In this document: piece after piece, positions 58,595-64,000 of the stretch
Layout: each line of letters begins with the position of its first letter
How positions within the stretch are numbered: position 1 is the first letter of the stretch
Notes under the pieces: generated by a model
Seen by the model: only the letters and a program-made list of their open reading frames with translations
Database searches by the model: none
What the model was told of the DNA's origin: nothing
Origin: CAVQXR01 sp046330455
GTDB lineage: Bacteria > Actinomycetota > Thermoleophilia > Gaiellales > Gaiellaceae
Reading direction: 5' to 3'
DNA length: 64,000 nucleotides
Assembly (NCBI GenBank): GCA_046330455.1
Contig: JAXLSU010000015.1
Span: 4,647 to 68,646 of the forward strand
Program-made: the position numbers and the translations under genes

Positions 58595-59836
58595 GTGGGC
58601 CCGCAGGAGCCGATAGCACCGTCGAGGGTGCCTGCCTACGCCTACACCGCGATCAACTCCGCCGGCGAGGAGCTGGCCGGCGAGCTCCACGCGCGCGACA
58701 CCGCGGGGGCGCAGGAACAGCTCCGTTCGCGCGGGCTGCTCGCACTCGAGCTGAACGAGGGCGGCGCCGCCGAAGGCAAGGCCGGCGGCGCGCTCAAGCG
58801 AGTCAAGGCGAAGTCCCTGCAGGTCTTCTCGCGCCAGTTCGCGACGATGATCGAGTCGGGGCTGAACGTCGTGACCGCGCTCTCGATCCTCGAGGAGCAG
58901 ACGGACGACAAGAACCTCGCCCAGGTGATCCAGGACGTCCGCACGGACGTCGAGGGCGGCCTGCTGCTCTCCGAGGCGATGGCGCGCCACCCGCGCACGT
59001 TCAGCCGCCTCTACATCTCGATGCTCGAGGCCGGCGAGGCCGCCGGCATCCTCGACATCGTGCTCGACCGCGTCGCGCTGCAGATCGAGAAGGAGATGCA
59101 GATCAAACGCCGCGTGAAGGGCGCGATGATCTACCCGATGCTCGTGATGACGTTCGCGTTCCTCGTCCTCGTCGGCATGCTCCTGTTCCTCGTCCCGATC
59201 TTCGTGAAGCTGTTCACCGACCTCGGCGGCCAGCTTCCGATGCTGACTCGGGGCGTGATCTTCGGCTCGAACATCCTGCGCGAGTACTGGTTCATCGTCT
59301 TCCCGGCAATGGGCATCTCGCTGTTCGCGTTCCTGCGCTACAAGAAGACCGAGAGCGGCCGGCGCTGGTGGGATCGCTTCCGGCTCCGCATTCCGATGGG
59401 GATCGGCGCCGTCGTCCTGAAGGTCGGGATGGCCCGCTTCAGCCGGACGCTCGCGAGCCTCGTCGCCTCCGGCGTCGACATCATCCAGGCGCTCGAGATC
59501 ACCGGCACGACCTCCGGCAACAGCCTCATCGAGGACGCCGTCACCGAGGTCAAAGACCGTGTGCAGCAGGGCTCCTCGATCGCGCAGCCCCTGATGGAGC
59601 ATGCGGTGTTCCCGCCCATGGTGGGGCACATGGTCCGCGTCGGCGAGGAGACGGGTGAGCTCGAGAAGATGCTCGAGAAGGTCGCCGACTTCTACGAGGA
59701 CGAGGTCGACGCCTCCATCCAGTCGCTCACGTCGATCATCGAGCCCCTGCTCATGATCGGCGTCGGCCTGATCGTCGGCATCATCGTGATCGCGATGTAC
59801 CTGCCGATGTTCAAGATCCTCTCGCTGATCAAGTAG
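58595..59836 (+). CDS. pilC: Type IV pilus inner-membrane platform protein PilC
   Basis: A 413-residue PilC/GspF protein that links the motor ATPases to the growing pilus. AYAYTAINSAGEELAGELHARD is the normal start, and two copies of the F domain follow: VFSRQFATMIESGLNVVTALSILEEQ and RFSRTLASLVASGVDIIQALEITG, each with a membrane segment. It ends MYLPMFKILSLI, typical for the family. GTG 58595 has GGGGAGAGG 7 bases upstream; a GTG at 58628 gives a start closer to most PilC proteins. Confidence 0.93.
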   Translation: MGPQEPIAPSRVPAYAYTAINSAGEELAGELHARDTAGAQEQLRSRGLLALELNEGGAAEGKAGGALKRVKAKSLQVFSRQFATMIESGLNVVTALSILEEQTDDKNLAQVIQDVRTDVEGGLLLSEAMARHPRTFSRLYISMLEAGEAAGILDIVLDRVALQIEKEMQIKRRVKGAMIYPMLVMTFAFLVLVGMLLFLVPIFVKLFTDLGGQLPMLTRGVIFGSNILREYWFIVFPAMGISLFAFLRYKKTESGRRWWDRFRLRIPMGIGAVVLKVGMARFSRTLASLVASGVDIIQALEITGTTSGNSLIEDAVTEVKDRVQQGSSIAQPLMEHAVFPPMVGHMVRVGEETGELEKMLEKVADFYEDEVDASIQSLTSIIEPLLMIGVGLIVGIIVIAMYLPMFKILSLIK

Positions 59837-59857
59837 CGAGGCGGCGCCGGTGGGGTG

Positions 59858-60565
59858 CTACCCGGTGCGGCCGGGATCGTGGCCCCGGATGTCCCGGCGC
59901 TGGATGTTCGCGACGAGCGCCGCGACGACGGTCACGAGGTAGATCTGCCCGAGGAGCGCCTCGGAGATCGCGAGGGTGCGACCGAGGTTGCTCGCCGCGG
60001 TGAGATCCCCGTAGCCGGTAGTCGTCAGCGTGACGAAGCTGAAGTACTGGAAGTCCGGCGGAGTCGGGCTCGGCTCCGAGGTGAAGAACGGCTCTCCGGT
60101 CAGCTGGTTGACGGCGAGGTAGACGGTCGCGAAGAACATGCCGAGGAGCACGTAGATGCTGAGGGCCCCGAACACGGTCTGGGCCGTCACGCCGCCCTGT
60201 GCCCGCATCTGACGGACGAGGCCGGCGGCGATCGCGGGGGGAGCGAGGGCGACGAGCAGCCCGTTCGCGACGTAGCCGGCGGCGCGTGAGTCGGTGGAGC
60301 TCGCAAACAGCGTGGCGGCCGCGACCACGAGGGACAGGAGCACGAGGGCCCGCGCGAGCCGTATGAGCCGGGGGTTCACCCTGGACGTGCTCAGAGCCAG
60401 GAGCAGCGTCGCCCCCTGGATGGCGATCGCAACGAGCGGCGCCCAGTCCTCGTCCGGGCCCGCCGCGAGGAACAGGAACGACATGAGCGTGAGCACGAGG
60501 ACGGCCAGGTACCGGCCGGGCTGTGCCAGCCATGTCGCGACCTCCAGACCCCGTCCTGGCTTCAT
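59858..60565 (-). CDS. Two-pore-helix potassium channel family protein
   Basis: A 235-residue membrane protein. The last third has a pore module: helix VFGALSIYVLLGMFFATVYLAV, pore loop FSFVTLTTTGYGDLTAASNLGR with the TGYGD potassium filter, and helix ALLGQIYLVTVVAALVANI. The first 110 residues contain about four helices not resembling a voltage sensor with regular arginines. No cytoplasmic RCK domain is present. It ends tail-to-tail 21 bases from pilC. Confidence 0.9.
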   Translation of the reverse strand: MKPGRGLEVATWLAQPGRYLAVLVLTLMSFLFLAAGPDEDWAPLVAIAIQGATLLLALSTSRVNPRLIRLARALVLLSLVVAAATLFASSTDSRAAGYVANGLLVALAPPAIAAGLVRQMRAQGGVTAQTVFGALSIYVLLGMFFATVYLAVNQLTGEPFFTSEPSPTPPDFQYFSFVTLTTTGYGDLTAASNLGRTLAISEALLGQIYLVTVVAALVANIQRRDIRGHDPGRTG

Positions 60566-60610
60566 ACCGGTCGGGAAAGGAGGTTCTGGCCGCCGGGTGG
60601 GTGTCCTTCC

Positions 60611-61786
60611 CTACGACCAGGCGCGATCGCGCCCGAGGAGGTGGAGCCTGGCCGAGTCGACCGTCATCCCGCCGTAGAGCAGGCCGCCCAGGGGCAGCGT
60701 GAGCGTCCAGGCGCGCTGCAGCCCGAAGTAGGCGAGGCACGGGAGGTAGACGCGGGCCGAGACCGCGAACGCCGAAGCGGCGAGCGAGCCGGCCACGATC
60801 GCGGCCGGCGTCGAGATCGTTCCGGAGACGCCGAGGACGATCGCGATAACCGGCAGGCCCGCCGGAACCGCGAAGAGGAGCAGGAGCCCGGCGACGGTGC
60901 CGACCAGGAGCAGCCAGGAGTAGCGGAGCTGGTCGAACGCCGACCGGCGAACCATCCTCCACACCGGGCCGACGGTCTCGTACTCCCGGATGCTGACGAC
61001 GTCCTCGCGACTCAGGGAGAGCCGGATCCTGCCCCCGGACACCTTCACGGCCCGGGCGAGGTTCACGTCGTCGATCACCTCGCCCCGGATCGACTCGAGG
61101 CCGCCGGCCCGCTCGAGCGCCTCGGGCCGCAGCAGGACGCAGCCCCCGGCGGCGGCGGCGAGGCGTCGTCGCGGGTCGTTCGCCAGCCGCATCGGGTACA
61201 GGAGGTTGAAGAAGAGGAGGAACGGTGGGATCAGGAGCCGCTCCGGGAGCGACCGGCACCGGAGCCGCGCCATCCGGCTGTTCAGCGCGAGCCCCGCCGC
61301 CTCGCTCTCGCCGACGAGGCGGCGGAGCGAACGGGGGCCATGGCGGATGTCGGCATCCGTGAACAGGATGTAGGCGGGGTCCGGCTCGGGTCGTGCGGCC
61401 TCGCGAACGCCCTGTTCCAGCGCCCAGCCCGGGCCGACCCAGCCCGCGGGTAGCGCCTCGCCGTCGACGACGGTGAGCCGTGCCGAGCCGTCCCGAAGGC
61501 CGCGTGCGACCGCCGCGGTCCCGTCGCTCGAGCGGTCGTCGACGAGAACGACCCGCCACGGCCCCGGGTAGTCCTGCGCGAGCAGGGCCGGCAGCGTGTG
61601 CGGCAGGGCAGCGGCCTCGTCCCGCGCCGGTACGACGATCGCGACGGAAGGCCACGAGTCGGGCTCCGGCGGCCGGAGCTCGTCCTCGGCGATCGGGTGC
61701 AGGTCCCACGGGCGAGCCGGCAGGAGGAGCACCCCGAGCCAGGCGGTAAGCGCGGCCGCGGCGAGCGCGAGCAGGACGGGCTCCAT
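60611..61786 (-). CDS. Family 2 glycosyltransferase, HpnB-like (hopanoid-associated)
   Basis: A 391-residue membrane glycosyltransferase. The GT-A core has SVAIVVPARDEAAALPHTLPALLAQDYPG, VVLVDDRSSDGTA, LFTDADIRHGP (DxD) and EVIDDVNLARAVKVSGG. An N-terminal helix and about three C-terminal helices match the hopene-associated glycosyltransferase HpnB. No other hopanoid gene is present in the window, so the hopanoid link is by family only. It is divergent from the FAD oxidoreductase gene. Confidence 0.83.
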   Translation of the reverse strand: MEPVLLALAAAALTAWLGVLLLPARPWDLHPIAEDELRPPEPDSWPSVAIVVPARDEAAALPHTLPALLAQDYPGPWRVVLVDDRSSDGTAAVARGLRDGSARLTVVDGEALPAGWVGPGWALEQGVREAARPEPDPAYILFTDADIRHGPRSLRRLVGESEAAGLALNSRMARLRCRSLPERLLIPPFLLFFNLLYPMRLANDPRRRLAAAAGGCVLLRPEALERAGGLESIRGEVIDDVNLARAVKVSGGRIRLSLSREDVVSIREYETVGPVWRMVRRSAFDQLRYSWLLLVGTVAGLLLLFAVPAGLPVIAIVLGVSGTISTPAAIVAGSLAASAFAVSARVYLPCLAYFGLQRAWTLTLPLGGLLYGGMTVDSARLHLLGRDRAWS

Positions 61787-61845
61787 CGGCCGGGGAGGCT
61801 ACCGGACCGCCTTTCGCCGACCCTGCGAGGCACTATCCTCGCCCG

Positions 61846-62958
61846 ATGGGTATCTCCGGGAGCGCCGAGGTGGTCGTGATCGGCGGCGGCATCATGGGGG
61901 CGAGTACCCTCTACTACCTGACCCGGAACGGCTGCACCGACGCGGTGCTCGTCGAGCGCGACACGCTCGGCGCCGGCTCGACCGGCAAGGCGGCGGGCGG
62001 GATCCGCGCCCAGTTCTCGGACGAGCTGAACGTGCGTCTGGGCCTCGAGTCGATCCGGCGCTACGAGCAGTTCGGGGACGAGCCCGGCGGCGAGATCGAC
62101 TTCAAGCAGTGGGGCTACCTGTTCCTGCTCACGAACCGGGCCGACGTCGACGCGTTCGCTGCGGGCGTGGCGCTCCAGCAAGCGCACGGTGTCCCGTCGC
62201 GGCTCCTCACCGCGGACGAGGCGCACGCGATCGTTCCCGGCGTCAACGTCGAGGACGTGCTGGCGGCGACGTTCTGCCCGATCGACGGGTACGCGACGCC
62301 GGAGGCCGCCGTGCAGGGATACGCGTCGGCAGCATCGCAGGCCGGAGCGACGATCGTGCAGGGCTGTGCCGCCGAGCGAATCGTGATCGAGGACGGCCGG
62401 GTCGCTGCCGTCGAGACCCGGCACGGACGGATCGCGACGCGCCGGGTGGTGCTCACCGCCGGGGTCTGGTCCGGGGATCTCGGCCGAACTGCGGGCGTCG
62501 AGATACCCGTCGAGGCCGAGCCGCGGCACGTGTTCTTCACCGGGCCGGGCGACCCGCTTCCTCACGAGCTACCGCTGACGATCGACTTCGCGACGGGCTT
62601 CTACTTCCACCGGGAGAGGCCCGGGCTCCTCGTGGGAGGTCGCGCCCGGACGCTCGAGGCGCTCGCGCCGGCCGCCGTCCACCGGCTCCCCGCCCTCGCG
62701 GACGTCCCGTTCCGTGGCGGCTGGTGGGGGTACTACGAGCTGAGCCCCGACCACAACGCGATCGTCGGCCGCACCCCCGACCCGGACGGCCTCGTGTACG
62801 CGACGGGCTTCTCGGGACACGGCTTCCAGCAGGGGCCCGTCGTCGGCGAGCACGCGGCGCTCCTGGCGCTCGACCGTCCGACCCCCTTCGATCTGCGGCC
62901 GTTCTCCCTCGACCGCTTCGCCTCGGGAGCGACGCGCCCCGAGCGCAACGTCGTCTAG
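61846..62958 (+). CDS. FAD-dependent amine oxidoreductase (sarcosine oxidase beta-like)
   Basis: A 370-residue DAO-family flavoprotein. The dinucleotide-binding motif is VVVIGGGIMGASTLYYLTRNG, followed by VERDTLGAGSTGKAAGGIRAQFSDELNVRL, with the GSTGKAAGGIR loop typical of sarcosine oxidase beta and related enzymes. The C-terminal FAD segment is GLVYATGFSGHGFQQGPVVGEHAALL. It probably oxidises a secondary amine or amino acid. It may relate to the methylamine-type island at 11.7-14.5 kb, but the distance makes that speculative. Confidence 0.88.
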   Translation: MGISGSAEVVVIGGGIMGASTLYYLTRNGCTDAVLVERDTLGAGSTGKAAGGIRAQFSDELNVRLGLESIRRYEQFGDEPGGEIDFKQWGYLFLLTNRADVDAFAAGVALQQAHGVPSRLLTADEAHAIVPGVNVEDVLAATFCPIDGYATPEAAVQGYASAASQAGATIVQGCAAERIVIEDGRVAAVETRHGRIATRRVVLTAGVWSGDLGRTAGVEIPVEAEPRHVFFTGPGDPLPHELPLTIDFATGFYFHRERPGLLVGGRARTLEALAPAAVHRLPALADVPFRGGWWGYYELSPDHNAIVGRTPDPDGLVYATGFSGHGFQQGPVVGEHAALLALDRPTPFDLRPFSLDRFASGATRPERNVV

Positions 62959-63019
62959 GGAGAGCCGGGGTCGAATCTCGTCCTGTCAGGGGTAGGGTGT
63001 GGCGCCCGGCGGCAGGGTC

Positions 63020-63048
63020 GTAGGGGCGGGATCTCATCTCGCCCGCCC
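63020..63048. repeat. Palindromic repeat copy
   Basis: GTAGGGGCGGGAT-CTC-ATCTCGCCC, one mismatch in the stem, another member of the GAG/CTC-loop family, lying between convergent genes (FAD oxidoreductase and cyclic-nucleotide sensor). Confidence 0.8.
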
Positions 63049-63066
63049 CGCGGTGCCGGCAGACGC

Positions 63067-63474
63067 TCAGGCCTCGGTCGACCGGAGGCGTCGCGCGAGC
63101 GTCTGGAGCAGGTGCCAGGCGATCGAGGGGTGATCCTCGACGAAGGCGCGGAACTCCCAGGGCGACAGAGCGAGGCAGCGCAGAGGGGCGTCGGCGACCA
63201 CCGTGGCCGTCCGCGGGCCCTCGTCGATGAGGGCCATCTCGCCGAGCGAGTCGCCGGGCCCGAGCGTGGTCTTCACGTCGCCCCCGATGCTCACCGTCGC
63301 CGTACCGTCGAGGATCACGAAGAAGCCGACGCCCGCCTCGCCCTCCCGCGTCACCGTGCTCCCCTCCTCGAAGCTCCGCTCGCGGAACGATCTCGCGAGT
63401 CGCTCGAGATCTCGCCGCTCGATGCCCTGCAGAAGGGGGACCCGCGCGAGGGTGTCGACGGTGTCGACGGCCAC
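63067..63474 (-). CDS. Single-domain cyclic nucleotide-binding protein
   Basis: A 135-residue protein consisting only of a cNMP-binding fold. LLQGIERRDLERLARSFRERSFEEGSTVTREGEAG and GPGDSLGEMALIDEGPRTATVVADAPLRCLALS include the phosphate-binding cassette (GEMALIDEGPRTATV), with the arginine that contacts the cyclic phosphate. There is no DNA-binding or enzymatic domain, so it must act by interaction with partners. It is divergent from tRNA-Met. Confidence 0.88.
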   Translation of the reverse strand: MAVDTVDTLARVPLLQGIERRDLERLARSFRERSFEEGSTVTREGEAGVGFFVILDGTATVSIGGDVKTTLGPGDSLGEMALIDEGPRTATVVADAPLRCLALSPWEFRAFVEDHPSIAWHLLQTLARRLRSTEA

Positions 63475-63546
63475 GCGGAGATGATAGGGGAGACGCGTGC
63501 GCGACGTCAGGGCGGCGCCCGGGTCTTGCTACACTGGCGCCCGCAC

Positions 63547-63620
63547 GGCGGCGTAGCTCAGTTGGTCAGAGCAGCGGAATCATAATCCGCGTGTCGCAGG
63601 TTCGAGTCCTGCCGCCGCTA
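63547..63620 (+). tRNA. tRNA-Met (CAU anticodon, elongator type)
   Basis: Acceptor GGCGGCG pairs with CGCCGCT (one G-U), D-arm AGCTCAGTTGGTCAGAGC, anticodon stem GCGGA/TCCGC with loop ATCATAA giving CAT, T-arm GCAGGTTCGAGTCCTGC. A paired first base excludes the initiator; the alternative is a lysidine-modified tRNA-Ile(CAU). Confidence 0.93.
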
Positions 63621-63766
63621 TCGCTCCGCGACCTGCCTGGAGCCGTGCGGAGCACGGCGTTCGGGACTTTCGCGGCACAGGCCGGGCGCCCGCTACAATG
63701 TCCCGTCGCGCCGCGGGCAGGTGGTTCCGGGGCGCCCTTTTCTGGCCGAGCTACGAGGAACCGACA

Positions 63767-63934
63767 GTGGCGAAGAAAACCGGAGTGCGAGTTGCGATCA
63801 CGCTTGCCTGCACCGAGTGCAAGCGCCGCAACTACCAGACGATGAAGTCGAAGCGAAACACGCCCGACCGCGTCGAGTTCAAGAAGTACTGCCGCTGGTG
63901 CGCGACGCACACGCCCCATCGCGAGACGCGCTAG
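63767..63934 (+). CDS. rpmG: 50S ribosomal protein L33
   Basis: A 55-residue L33 of the zinc-binding form, with the CxxC pairs in LACTECKRRNYQT and KYCRWCATHTPHRET. KSKRNTPDRVEFKKYC is the conserved middle. It starts at GTG 63767 (VAKKTGVRVAITL). It is followed 4 bases later by the start of secE, the usual rpmG-secE-nusG order before the ribosomal protein L11 operon. Confidence 0.95.
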   Translation: MAKKTGVRVAITLACTECKRRNYQTMKSKRNTPDRVEFKKYCRWCATHTPHRETR

Positions 63935-63938
63935 CCGG

Positions 63939-64000
63939 ATGGCCCGCCAGACCCGCAACCGCCGATCCGACGGAGGCGAGACACCCGCGAACCCTCCGCG
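63939..64000 (+). CDS. secE: SecE preprotein translocase subunit (partial, start only)
   Basis: The window ends after 20 codons from ATG 63939 (MARQTRNRRSDGGE...). The basic, hydrophilic N-terminus and the position directly behind rpmG fit SecE of actinobacteria; the membrane helix would lie beyond the edge. The call rests mainly on gene order. Confidence 0.6.
   Translation, partial: MARQTRNRRSDGGETPANPP

Overview
The window is high-GC bacterial chromosome, roughly 70% G+C by eye. The gene content points to an actinobacterium, and I infer a deep-branching lineage such as Thermoleophilia. The supporting signs are F420/FMN luciferase-like oxidoreductases, MurT, a baeRF-type protein, a mycobacterial-style Hyc/Hyf gene set, and a type IV pilus system with no secretin gene in this window, which suits a cell without an outer membrane. 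tRNA-Thr(GGU), tRNA-Tyr(GUA) and tRNA-Met(CAU) are present, and the right edge enters the rpmG-secE cluster.

Positions 1-15 kb carry catabolic and redox genes: a class IV aminotransferase, a GNAT acetyltransferase, a minus-strand run (mmsA-like dehydrogenase, luciferase-like oxidoreductase, cyclase-family hydrolase, secreted propeller), and an iolC-like kinase coupled to an old yellow enzyme. The mmsA and iolC homologues suggest inositol-type catabolism. A decayed IS110-family element (6.5-8.0 kb) separates the two groups. At 10.7-15.2 kb a GntR-regulated island holds a GcvT/DmdA-like protein, an isochorismatase-fold amidase and a phosphodiesterase.

Positions 15.3-22.5 kb hold an ArsR regulator translationally coupled to hyfB-C-E-F-G-I-like genes, a membrane-bound group 4 hydrogenase-like complex lacking a ferredoxin subunit and maturation genes. 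From 22.5 to 29.3 kb come LtrA, a frameshifted beta-CASP ribonuclease, a frameshifted baeRF3 gene, a REP-associated transposase (RAYT) element that duplicated 145 bp of its target, an unknown gene and a SLAC1/TehA transporter. From 29.4 to 33.6 kb there is a small stress/redox cluster: an AhpD-like protein, a molybdopterin domain protein, a SufR-like regulator, DUF2249 and a 7Fe ferredoxin, followed by an AlkA-type glycosylase. Two PhnB/VOC proteins, a VapBC-type pair, an integrase relic beside tRNA-Thr and an aquaporin follow.

Positions 37.3-59.8 kb form a type IV pilus locus: pilT1, a transglycosylase/NlpC hydrolase, an HD-GYP phosphodiesterase, murT, a PASTA protein, pilD, pilB, two minor pilins (one with four 82-residue repeats), a PilX-like protein, a thioredoxin-like protein, pilA, pilT2, pilM, N, O, a PilP-like gene and pilC. 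The mixture of pilus, wall-hydrolase and wall-synthesis genes suggests a machine adapted to cross a thick wall. The remaining genes are a K+ channel, HpnB-like glycosyltransferase, FAD oxidoreductase, cyclic-nucleotide sensor, tRNA-Met, rpmG and the start of secE.

A palindromic repeat family with a 3-nt GAG/CTC loop occurs at four places, and each lies between the 3' ends of convergent genes or relics.
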